Below are positions 41,150-54,300 of a stretch of 64,000 bases of DNA, piece by piece; position 1 is the first letter of the stretch, and each line of letters begins with the position of its first letter. The stretch is from positions 186,001-250,000 of the forward strand of contig JAMWET010006982.1 in the NCBI GenBank assembly GCA_024036415.1. Direction: 5' to 3'. The stretch is from Prochilodus magdalenae. Its lineage: Eukaryota; Chordata; Actinopteri; Characiformes; Prochilodontidae. A program made the position numbers and the translations under genes. Under the pieces are notes generated by a model that worked only from the letters and a program-made list of their open reading frames with translations, had not been told where the DNA came from and made no database searches.

Positions 41150-44100
41150 GTATGCCTCCTCACGGTTTAAAAAAACATCTCCATTTCTCATTTTTTCCCT
41201 AATTTTACTTTTTTTTCACTTTTTATTTTCAGCTTGATTCCTGCATGCCGGCAGCCCTTTATGTTGTGTAAAAATTTCATGATGACTGTTTACCATTCGC
41301 AACTGTGCCCACACCTGCTATGTTAGTTTATCTCTCAAAAGACGATGAGTAATGCTGAGCAAGTGCACTTTGATATGTTAACAATTCCTGCCTTAGAAGC
41401 AGTTTGTTTAGTTTTGTGAAAACTGTGTTGTAAAACTTAAGAGCTTTGTTAATTGTAAGATCCAGTGTTATGACACACTCTGAGTTGCGTGTCTAATACA
41501 CATCTAGAGACCGTAATCCTTATATTTACAGTCTCCAAACTGAATATATTAATTGAGACCCACATAGAATCAGTAGGTTTTCAATGCAGAATATATTTAT
41601 TTTATTTTATTTGGAAGTCTATTTTGTTTTGTCTATGTTCACCATTTCACTTAAATCAGTACGCCTCCACCCAGAGCACATGGCTTAATAGGGGTAATAA
41701 AACAAAAAAGGACCAACAGATCTAAGTGCTATAAATTGATTGATATGACTTGTGCAAAGAGCATGGACAAAACTACACTGTAAAAAGTTCAATCTAAAAA
41801 GATACTCAAGTGTTACAAGCAATTGAAAAGGTTTTACTCATTACTGTGATTGAAAGAATAATTTGTTCATAGTCCTTTTTTTAGGCTGGATCAACAAAAC
41901 ACATTTTACAGAATATACAAGACATGATTTCTTGTATGACAGCCTAATATGTGCATATAACACCATAAATGTGGCAAAACATACATATTTTATGAGGCCA
42001 AAACATATGGATGGCATGGCTAAACTTAGCGCTTCATGTAGTGGTTTGTACATTAATTCAATGTTGTGATAACACTATGTTAAGAGTTATATTGTAATTA
42101 TTGGGACACATCAGCAAATGCCCAATAATATTGTTTATGGAATATGGAAATGGAATATATACAGTCCCAGTCAGCATCGGTATATGTGCCTGCAGAACTT
42201 GATGTAACTGACTGAAACTGTAGAGACAATATGTTTTAATTAAACTGTCCATACCTGGTGCCATGTATGAGTGCTCATGTGATTTCAAATATGCCTTTGG
42301 GAGTTTAAAGAGAGAAAATGCCCTTTCCTGATGTCCCTCAACTTTCCCTTCTCACATTTTCCACCTCATTTCCAAAGCTCATTGACAAAGATGGGCAAAA
42401 AAATAATATTTCCCCGAATAATTCCCAGAAGCTCATCCTGCTGTCTTTGTTTTGGAGCACTTTTTTTTGTTTTTTTGTTTTTTTATTTCCCCTTTCCCCC
42501 CAGCTCACACAGGAAATGGCTTAATGGCATGGCTGAGGATGGATGGATGGAAGTAGTGAGGAAGGAAAATGCCGTTGGCATTTGTATGTTTCCTGCCATT
42601 ATGTTAGTCCGCTGAGCAGTTTAGACTGTTTGGGTTTAAGTTACACACAGCTTTGATGTTAGTGTTATCACTGTCATTTGTAAATCTCATTCAACAATGA
42701 GGCAAAACAACAAACAGAACAAAACACAATGCAGTCAGTGCTGCTTGGATTCAGAGGAGTGGAGGTTGTTCAGAGGAGATTAGTGGAAAGCAGGCTTTGT
42801 GACTGGAATACTGACACAGTTAGCAGTCTGTCACCTTGACTCACCTCAGCCTTCATGGTAACAATGTTGTTTGGTCAATTTCTGCATTATCACAAATATG
42901 GTTAATTAGCCAAGACATATCCTGTGTCCAGTGCTAACTTCCTTTACTTTATACTGGTGCTATGAGCCTCATATAGCCAACATCAAACGGAAGCTTTAGC
43001 CACCAGTTAGAAGTGCTTGTATAAATCAGGGCTTTTGACACCATATAGCTTTCTCGTAACTATGTCTATATTAATGAGTGTATAAAGAAAAGTATACAAA
43101 AGTCAGAGTTCAGCTTTCAGGACGGCTCCCGCTCCTCTCCTTTATGCAACATAGTTTTGTTTATGTTTATACATAACAGTATGTCACGCAATGAGAAAAA
43201 ACAGTCGAAATCAATGATGAAGGTGCCATAAAACACATTTATTCACTATTTAAAATGGTTCTCCGATGTCTACAGCCATGTGATTTTGGTCAGGGTGACA
43301 AATGACCAGATGTAGTTTTAGTTTTCGATATTCTTCAAGGTTTAAGGAATCGTCTGGAATTAAATGTGCAAAGCAAACTCAAATTTACAGTTGTCCGAGA
43401 TTTGTTAAAGATGTGGGAGAAGAAGTGGGCTTCCTATTCACCAGCTTGTTTTGCAGACTTTTCAACTAAAAAATGTCGACATCCCCTTCACAGCCTGGAA
43501 AAGTTGATTTCTCCACGTTCTCAGGTTAATGTAACAAAGTAGGATTTTGGAATTGAATCATTTTCCTGACCTCTTTTGCTAATGTGGGATTTGTATTTAA
43601 AGACGGAGACAATCGTTTTTGAGGTTCATGGTATGTCAGTTCTGTGTACCAAACTCTCCTTATGTAACTATATAGTTTTGCTTTCTATGGAACCTTTAAC
43701 ATGAACGTGATTCGTAACACAGCTGACACAAGCTTCAGCTGCATTAGAATGGTAATTAGATTTTTGCCTGAATTACTGTTTTAATGTGAATAGACTCTTA
43801 TATGCATGACCTTGTTGTAGATCCTTGATAAAGAAACGATTTTATTGGAGGTTATTGACAGTGTCTAACACAAACTGAAACCACTGATGGTTCTGTTCAG
43901 CAGCACAAACATGTTTTCCTCTTGCTGTCCTAGCCCAAGTGCTTGTTCCGCAGGGGGGGATGAGCGTCTAGACGAGGCCACTTGCCATTCCTGCCACGTT
44001 TCCCTAATGATTAGAGAGATGGAATCCTCCTCTCCTCTAAAGTTAGCACACTCACTGCATACAGAAATACAGAATCTAGTCAGTATGCAAAGAGAAAACC

Positions 44101-47100
44101 AGGCTGATTGACAGAACTCAACCGGAATAACTCTAACTCTGAGTGTAAAGCCTGGAGAATGCATGCACGTAACATTATTACATATCATTCAGTCTTTTCT
44201 GGATACTGTATGCAGTAGTACTTAGCAGTTATGGACGAGATTTGAATATTTTCTTCCAAAAGGAGCAGTAACCAAAATCAATCTTAGTTTTTGGGTATTA
44301 TCACTGTATAGTAAAATATACTTTAAATGTTTAGCAGTAATCTACATTCAGGCAATTTCACCATATATGTTATTTATTTGATTAAATCTCTTTAAAACAC
44401 CAAAAGGGCAATTTGAAATAAATATATATGTATTATAAATATGAATATATATACAGTATTATCACCAGAACTACAGTCTCTGTACAATGCCGGTGTTACC
44501 CTTCTAAAAACCATCCTTTGAAAGATTCTTTAGGTAACTGATTATAACAAAATAACTCTTTCTAGGACCTTACTTTTAAGAGTGGGCTACTGTTTACTGT
44601 ATTGTGAACATGTTTTGTCCTGGCAGGTACTTTTCAGGTAAACTATTAGAAACTATTATAAAAAATAGTTTGCATGATTATGATTGGGTTTCGAACTATA
44701 GTACTGTGCAAATGTCAGAGACTACCCATCATGTATCTTTTAAATAAGGTGAGAGAAGACCTGGTAGACCACCAAAACTGTGACCATCAAAAAACAGTAC
44801 TTAAAGTTTTATCTTTGAGGGAGAGGAAGATATCTCCACTCCTGCTTTAGATCAGAAAACAATCCACATGTGTTCCTGTCCATCACTTTATTGTGGTAAA
44901 ACAACTCAACACTGTGGGTCCGAAAGGATGTGTAACTGTCAAGAAGCTGTTACTGAAAAAAGGAAATGGATAACAAAGAAGAACATTTTCATTGGAACAC
45001 CAAAATCAGGTGTTGAGTCTAGGCCTTAACATCATGTGACTACATGGTGAGGAGCATGAAGTACAACCAATTTCTAAAACTGAACTGTGGAAGCTGTATT
45101 AAAGGCAAAAACTAAATACATGGCAACGGAGAAATGACATTATAGTTAGTTGCTGAGGCTTAATAACTTGTAGTTAATATGGAATAACTGAAGTTTGAAG
45201 GAGGTATTTTCCTGAAACACCCCCTTATTCCAATCTAGTACCCCATATACAGTATAACATTCTTCCCTTGAGCACTTCATAGCCAATGTATCTCACATAC
45301 ATCTTCCATACTGTCGTTGTAGCGTGGGTGGTATTTCACCCTTGTGATGAACTTCAAGGACAGACGACCCTCTTGAAAAGGTTTCTAATGGAACTGTCTG
45401 CAAACACTAACTGCCATATGCGAGGCTAGAACTGCTGCTTTGACCTTGCCCATAGCCTGTGGTCCGATGTGGCAGCTGTGATGTCTGCAAAGATACATGG
45501 TCGTCTCACAGCTTTCCCTCAACAACAGGAGCAGCACACTGCAAGACATGCTTTGCATATTCCTGATCTTTCACAGTTCATCTTAGTTTCTTGACATTCT
45601 GTTATCTACATTAATGAACAAAAGGAAGCTGCCTAAGAACTTCAGTTGCAGAGGTTCTCCCTGTCTTTCCAAAAAACTTCTACTTAAAAAACAAACTGTT
45701 CATATGGACAGAAGTTATACATGTTTAATATACAGAAACAGCATGGAAATGCCAGATGACTGAAATCATTTCCAAGATAGATGCTATGTTGGGTGAATCA
45801 CAGGAGTCACAGCACTGTATGACTGAATGGACTGGATCCATCCATTTCATTATTAAGTCTGCCTATGCTGTCACCAGTTACATTATCACAAAAGTGGGCC
45901 ACACAGGTTTCGTACTTCCTTTGGGACGTGAATGTTTTTGTTTTCTTTTACCAGTCCCCTCACTGTGGTGGAGATGGATCTTTGTATCTGCTCAGAACAC
46001 TGAACTACAATCTGGGCTTTCTGTTATTGAGGCTTGACATTGATTAAAATGATGAATCCACTGAGGTCATGCTGGTCTATTCTTCACTTTTATTCTCCTT
46101 AGATACTTGATACGTCTGTGGCTCCATTCTGGAAACAGTTCTTGATCTATTTAACAGTATTTCCCCACTGAAAGTATTTCTCAGCCATTATGTTACTTTC
46201 TTCTGTGCCTGACTGGTCGTTTGCAATTTTGCTAACATTCTGGCTTTTGCTTGGGCGCCTGATGACCTGCTGTTGAGGGGTCGAAGCAATGACCAGTCTT
46301 TAAATCAACTCTTTTTTGCTAGCTTTTTCTGGCCAAGAAACTATGTGTTCGAATCTTCCAATTACTATTCATTCCCTCCAAAGCTGTCAGACTGCACTTT
46401 AATTTCACAGTTATGGTTTCATATAAAATCTAATATTCTAGCATACAAGGCCACTCTCATATACACTTGCGGGGATGGCTGGAGAATCCAGGCTAGCAGA
46501 AAGCTAAAACCTACACGTGAAACTCTAGTCCCACAACAGCCCTGTTAATTATTCAGTGGACAAAATGAGTTTGCCAGAAGGTGCAAGCTTTCTGGAGCAG
46601 TGTATCCATTGTTTCGGATTTCCTCTTGTTGTGTCCAGGGCCTGACGTCTAATGTGCATGTATGTGGGTGTTTACTGGACGATGGATTCAGACATTATGG
46701 TGTAACTCACAGGGAGTGGATTTGACTATCACAGAACGCTAGTTGTTGTAAATACATTGCTCTACTGCACTGCTCCTAACTTTATAAAACCACAGGTCAT
46801 AGATTTTCTGGAAAGCATAACCACAAAGTGTAATTGTCTTTTAACCACAAATATAGCAAAGGCATGTGTGTTGTGCAAAGTTAGCTCCTTTAGTTTTGCA
46901 ACCATGTTGTGCTGTTGTTCACTAAGCTGAAAGGGACTTCTGGTACCATGCTAAATATCATCACACCACAAAGCCTTCAGGATGTCTACACTGGAAATGT
47001 CAAGCATGCATGTTAAGTCAAAAGCTAAACAAACCACTGAGCTATTATATCTTTACTGACCGCTTTACTGGAACTGCTTTACTGACACAGCTGTGGTTTG

Positions 47101-47737
47101 GGATGTTGATTTAATAGAATCTGTGGTTTATGTTTTGTCCCCACACTTGACATCAATAGTCTAAATAACATGGTTAGAATAACATTATACTACCCTGGTG
47201 TTGGGCAGCTGTTATTCATCTGCTCATTTGTATCTGCTAATTCTACTTAGCTAACTAAGTGGGCTTATCAGTCAGGCAAACAGGCCGTATTCACCTCTGA
47301 TTTGCAGAACTCTGACACTTTCTCTCTGTATAGTTCCCTGGAATGGTCGTAGAAACCCATGAGCTTCTCTGCATCGTTCTTGAGGTGGTGTAATAACTGG
47401 TGTGGACAACTTCACTGATTATAATGGAAGCATTTTGATTTTGTCGTTGTCGCTTGTTTATGCCGCCTGCTGTTATTACACAGGCGAGTGAACTTTCTTC
47501 TCCTCTTGTTTTGAAAGTTAGCTCTTGCTCCTCCTTCTTTAAAAATGTTTGTGCTGTTCCCTGAGCTTTCCCTGATAGAGAAACTCCTATACATATGCAA
47601 GTAAATGAGTGAACTCCGAACGTGTTTCCCTGTCCTTTAGTGGACAAGCTCTAGAATTTCACTGTACAAGCTAGCGGGAAACCATCAAGTGTTACAGTTC
47701 ATATATATATTCATATACATATATATATATACACATA

Positions 47738-47769
<32 letters not shown>

Positions 47770-47847
47770 CCCATACACACACACATATATATGTATATGC
47801 AAATCACTGCAATGAGTTCTAAAAGTATTTTAAAAAATACACACATA

Positions 47848-47894
<47 letters not shown>

Positions 47895-48274
47895 TTGGTA
47901 TTTGTTTAATATAATGTGGCCTGTGGAAAAAGCACAGCACATAATATTTAGGGGTTTTCTTTTTTTCAGTATGGTGAAATGAGAACATGTTATAATTAGG
48001 TGTGTCCTTTGTAGGTAATGTGAACTCAGTAAGCCAACAAACTGTCATTTGATGAAAATGTCATTTGACCACAATCCCAAACCCAAACGTTTACATGCAT
48101 TTGCAAAAGGCATTCGGTTCTTGAAATGACTTGACTCAGTCTGGTTTGGAGCCAGTGTGATGACTCAGGCATAAAATTTGCATAGTGCTGTTTAATGGAG
48201 TGTAAGCTTGTTAGCTACTAACTTCAGATATTTCTTGACTGACAAAAGGGGGGGGGGAAAAAGAGGGTGAAAAA

Positions 48275-48334
<60 letters not shown>

Positions 48335-51300
48335 GGGGGCGGGGGGGGGGGGGGGGGTGACCAACTGTATTCGCAGTAAAGGGGGGAGATATCAGGTGTC
48401 AACCAACATGCAAGGAGAGTTGTTACTGATGGCTTTGTATTTTCCTGTTGTGTGTATGTGCATTCCTTCCTTCCAGAGTGCAACAGCAGTGCCCAGCCCA
48501 GCGAGCGGGAATCTTCCTCCTGGAGAGGGGATGCCAGTACCTCCTGGATTTTTCCAAGTACACTCATACAAATGCAGACACATACAACCAGTAGTAATAA
48601 TGCAGGGAAGCATTCTTTAATCATGAAAACTATAATCATATAAAACTATGGACTGATAAAAGACCTCTACTCTAAGGGAGCAAAACATCTCAAATTCACT
48701 GACACAATGCTAATTAAAGTTTGTGTGGTTTATTTGTACACTGACAGTAAATCTCATTTACACTGTATTCTTCCCTGAAACTACAGCGCTATTGTGTGAT
48801 ATCGGGAATTTGTGAAATCAAGAGGAAGCCTGTGTGCTTGTACTTGTTTAGCTGTGTTTTGTTTTTTCTCTTGCAAAGCCCTATGCGGGCTACTCCCCTG
48901 CACGCGTGCCAATAACAATACTCTGGAGTTCATCAGCGAGGAATTTGTGGGGATCCACTGAGAGAGCAGAGCATAAACAGATTGATTTAGTGTCAGCAGC
49001 TGAACTCCAAGCTGCTCTCCTGCCCCACTAATGAGAACTGACAGCCCTCATTCACATTCTGCAGCTCAGCTTTCAGAAAAAGCTGTAGTGCTCTACCTTT
49101 AGTGCAGTTCAGCCTAACATTCTCTTTTATACATGTCACTCGTCCTGTGCTCAGTTCAAATCCTCAAAGAAACTGTTTTGATATTATTGCTGCTGTATGT
49201 CTACAAGCAGAACGTAGTACTGGGTGGTGTATAGATCAAGTTCAATCAGGATTAACCTGAAAAGAATGTCCTTTTAAAACAATGGCTTACAGGCTTCACC
49301 TGTTTTCTTCAGTTCAGCTTCTTTTAAACTGCCCCCAAAATGAGGATTACACAGTACTGTAACTGTTAACCAGCCTCACATTTAGATGTGCAGCACTGTG
49401 CAAAAGTGCTTCAAACTTCAAATGTACTTAAAGGCGGTTTTCACTGGCAGTTAAAAAAGGCTGGTCTCTGACTTTGGCACAGTTGTTATTTCAACTGTAC
49501 TTCAGGACATTCTGAACCAACCTACAAACATGATGTAAGCTGCAGTTAGGTGAGCTTTTTTTCCTACCAGTATCAGTAAATGATTAAAGGTAATTTAGCA
49601 CCAGTACTGATTTCTGCAACAATTACCCAGCACTAATAGCAGCAGTTTGCTTGAAATATGGAATTCTATACAATAAAAACGAGCATGGTTACAATGACCA
49701 TTAAAGGTAGGTAAAATGCTATCGTCTGGTAGTCTTGACATTTTCACCATGTTGGAATTATAAGCAGTAATATTATACATGTGGAAATAAATACTGTGTC
49801 TAAGAGCAGTTATGTATATGCGCATTGATTTACTGTTAACTCATCTTTTATCAATGAAGCAGAAGAATATAAACCCAGGCCAACATTTTTATAAAGCCAT
49901 TACCTGATTTTATGCTCCACAGCTGCTCAGGGTAAAGGAGGTTACGGAAGTGACTGTTGCCAGTAAAGGATGATTTGACCAATGTTGCACAGTTAGCTGA
50001 TGAAAGTCATTCTTGCATTGCCCTCTGGTGGTGTAATTTAGAGCGGATCATTAACAGCTTTCACTGCTGTTTTAAAGATTGCCTACTTTAAAAAGTGCAT
50101 GGCTTAATAATGCAACAAGTACAGTCTACTCGCAGTGGGATATGAGGGCGTGCTGAATATCTTCCAAAAAGGCTGTAAATCTCTGTCCTCACAGAAACCC
50201 TTTAAAAAAACATGAGATCTCATATTTCATCATAACTCCAATTATTGTGGTACAGTTATCAATTATTAAATACACTGAATGTACAAATCTGACTAAGGAA
50301 ACATGGCACTTTAATAAACGTGTGTTGTATTTTTGAATTGGGAAATTTCTAGAGAATTTTAGTTTGACACAAAAATTATTTCATACTTTACTGACCTTTA
50401 TTCTTATAGTCAATTCCTAGTCCATTTAAAACAGTGCTGGTGGGTCACCACCATCAGCCAACTCTATTTTATGTGCTTTGGCCATATCAGCATTTTAAGT
50501 GAATGTATCTTCCCGTCTTGTATGATTGGTTTTTGTGCTTGCGTTTCTACAGCAGTTCATATCCCCTCGCTGCCCTGGCGGTCCCAGAGGTCCTCTCAGA
50601 ATACCTGGTCAGGTACATTCTTACACTTTTTCACTTCATACAGCAAGTTCTTGGCCTTCTGTAAGGCTGTGAGATGCTAACTATGTTTTGGGGGGCTGAA
50701 GGCGCCCTCCATTGATTGGCTGAGGTTTATGGATTAAAAGTGAAACTGTAGAGGTGGTAAGAGCTGCTTTTAGGTAGGTAGGTTGGGGTGGTGGGGTGTA
50801 AAAACTTTATCCTGGAGAACAGAAAGAGAAGATATTAAATGAGAATACCACTGATTTTTACATTTTTAGAGAAGGTTCATTTAGCATTGTTTAGAGTAAT
50901 GTTAATAAGAATCAGACACTGAAGAGCTGAATGCATCTAAAAGGTCCCTCACAGAAAATTATTACATACATTGGTCGTAGATGCATTCCCTGATGCCCGA
51001 AACATTGTTTTATGATCTCAGATAAGGTTTCTGCCTAAAACATTTTGCCTAAAAATCACTTAATGATGGAGAGGCACCAACAAACAAATCCTACTTTTTC
51101 AGACTTACCATTGTACCATTGCAAGCACGATCATATTACATATAAAAGCTCAGAAGGCGTGTAGGTTTGCTGCTGGTTTTGGATAGATGCATTTGTTTTG
51201 AGAACGTCTTTGTGATCCCTGTTTCCTATCAACATTGCTGTAACAATGTTGGAGTGCGTATGTTTCTCTACAGTAAGCATTTTCACATTAAACCACTCTG

Positions 51301-54300
51301 AATTACTGTGCTCACATCTGGACTGAAGGGTTGAATTATGCAGACATTTAGCAGGGATTTTCCATTAGTCTACACTGCCTGTCAAATGCTTGGTGGACTT
51401 TATGCTTTCAAAATGCTTTCACATACAACAGAATGTGTTCTTTGTTGATATGCAATAAATTTCATGTGACCTGGCAATATTTGTGTCAGTGCTACTTGGA
51501 AAATAATGCAAACCTCCACACATTTTATCCTCTTGTTGTAATGTCACCACTATTTGATGATGTCATAAAATACATTTGTTGAGTATTTTATCATCATACT
51601 ATTTAATTAGCTATGCTAACCTTAGTTACTGTGAGCTAGCTACTATCCAACGTTACCTGTACTTGCTACATGATTTCAATCTTTCAATGTAACATGAACC
51701 TCTTCAGCTGGCAAGAAGTGGATAAAATTACACAGCATGGCTGCTACTTGGGGTTGTGATGCTAATAAAGGTGGAGCTGCTCCTCTTTCCAGTCTCTTCA
51801 GGGTTAAATGCTGAGTGAAGCTGCTTGATATTGTTTAAGGTTTGAGAAAATGTTTGGAGTGAAGTATGTAGAAAACTTTTCTTTGAATTGACGTTGCAAC
51901 CTGCCCTTTTAAATACCTGGACGAATTACCTGTTCCACCCGAAATGGGGTCACAGTTTTGTACTGGTGCCTTTTACGGTATTTAAGAAGCATTTAAGGTG
52001 GAACAGGACATTTGATTAAGAGACTGATGAATAAGAAACTCCAGCCTTGTTTAGTCAACATCATGCCCACTGGCTTACAGTTCCTTGAAAATGGTATGAA
52101 AGGTGCCTCCATTTCCTTCACAGTCTGAACCTATTGACTGATTTAAAAATAGCTGCTTTATATTACCAAAATATTTACAGTTATGGAAATAATATTGTGA
52201 TTCTGAAACCTGTACTAGGTGATTAAAAAGTAGCAAGAAATTTGAAATAAATAGAGAGCGGGGTGTCTCCATACATGTATATAGGATGCTTTAGGTTTAG
52301 TCTTTATCATCAAGTTTAATTAATATATGACCGCTTTTCTCCTGACCAGGCAATGGGGCCTGGCAACCAGACGCTGTTAAGTGGGATGGACCCTATGAGA
52401 CAGCCAGGTAAGGATGTCATTGTACAGAACAGGACAGTGTTCTTCTGAGCTTCTCAGGTGCTTAAGTTTCATTCATAAATCTTTCCCAGGTCATCCAAAC
52501 ATGAATGGGCCAATGCAGAGAATGACACCTCCAAGAGGAATGGTTCCTATTGGACCACAGGTGTGAACACCTTCTCATACCTAGTATGGGTGCATATCTG
52601 TTTAATAATTATGTTTAATTGGTGGTGAATTAATAAAGAACTGGAATTGCTTTACAGAACTTTGCTGGTGGAATGAGGCCTCCTGTACATTCATTAATGG
52701 GACCAGCAATACCACCTGGCATGTGAGTGTGCACAGAAACAGAGCTTCCACTTGTGTTTTGACATAAACTGTGTTGTACACCTATTAGTTCTGACCCCGA
52801 AATCTTATTTGTTGAAACATACTTATTATTTGGTCTATTCCAAAATGTTTGCGATGTATTCTAAGCAGTAAACGGTGTCTACAGACATTATCTTAATCAA
52901 CTGGCAAATATTTTAGCTTATTTCAAGACATAATGGTTAAACTACACTGATCAGCCATAACATAAAACCATCCCCTTTATCAGCTCCACTCACCACATAG
53001 GTGCACATGTTGTTGTTTTGCATACTTGGTTAGCCCCCTTCATTCTGTTCTTTAATGGTCAGGACTCCCTCAGGTCCAGCATTGAGCACGTCTACCTCAC
53101 TGTCCGATCTATTAGACACTTCTACCTCACTGTCCGCTCTGTTAGACACTTCTACCTCAGCGTCCGTTCTATTGGACGAATCTATCTCACTGTCCGCTCT
53201 ATTAGAGAGGTCTACCTCACTGTCCGCTCTATTAGACACTTCTACCTCATTGTCCGTTCTATTGGACATGTCTACCTTCTTGGTCTGGCTTGTAGATGTA
53301 AAGTACTGACCATTAAGAAACAGGGTGAAAGGGGACTAACAGTGTATGCAGATAAACAGATGAAACAAGGAAACAGATGAACTACAGTCTGTAATTGTAG
53401 ACCTACAAAGTACTCCTATCTTGTGCATATAAATGAAGCTGATTAAAGTAACAAAAAAAATATATATATATACGTTTTACTTGTCAGCTTCTAATTGTTT
53501 GCAGTGCAGTTGTAGTCACAACAATGGTAACTTTGTGCTGCTGCTTAACTACTTAATGCATAATGGACAAAGGAAAGGTAGCATTTGACTTGCAGCATGT
53601 TTTTAGTCTAATTAGGAAGAACAACAAACTTTTAGGTGAGTTTTGTTGCAACAAGGCACTTTTTTGTCAGCAGTTTTTGCTATTTTGTTACTTTTCAAAA
53701 CTGTGTTGTAGAACACGAGAGGATGTATGTTACCTCACAAAACCCACAGCTTTGCTCTTATTCGCAATTTCTGCCTCTCACATTCTACTGCTTAACATCC
53801 TCATCCTGTATCAGCCTTGCATTTGTGTTCTCTGTTTGCTCGTGGGAGGTTTAACACAAGTATGTGAGCCAGATGCTGTTTGTCTTCTGTTTGTGATGTG
53901 TGTAGGGCTCCGGGAGGAGGGAGGCCTTGGCCAAATCCTCCAAACGCCAACTCAGTGAGTATTCCCGAGTTTTCCAAACCACACACTGACTTCAAATCGT
54001 CCACAACCAGCAGACCATCAATATAAACTATCTGAAAAAACAGTTTGCTTACCGCCTCCCTCTGCTTCTCTCTCCAGATAACATACTCATCTTCATCTCC
54101 GGGCAGTTATACGGTAGGTGCTCACTTGCCAAAGAGTTTTTCTACAAGTAAACAAACATACTGTTCGCTTTATAAGTGCCCATGCATGTTTCTGAGTTTA
54201 GTCAGCATTTTTGTAGGGTCCAGCAGGAGGAGGAGGAGGACCACCAGGCACACCAGTCATGCCCAGTCCAGCAGGTAAACATTCAGTGAGCCCCACCACA

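Larger units (their letters stand above)
37426..48476 (+). other. ssbp2 intron 4 (11.1 kb)
   Basis: Contains AT microsatellites (38.2, 39.6 and 47.7 kb), a CA repeat at 41.1 kb, a Tc1-like relic at 44.7 kb and the poly-G tract just before exon 5. Segments 38860-39180 and 43880-44130 look unique and could be conserved non-coding elements. No other exon was recognised. Confidence 0.7.

Noticed and set aside
48211..48639. Open frames with poly-Pro or poly-Gly on both strands
   Set aside because: They are translations of the poly(G) tract and overlap ssbp2 exon 5 in other frames.
53018..53380. Repeat proteins of [10 protein letters not shown] or [10 protein letters not shown] type, or a CRISPR-like array
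   Set aside because: The 30-bp units are head-to-tail without unique spacers, lie in an intron inside a MITE, and stay open in several frames only because 30 is divisible by three.
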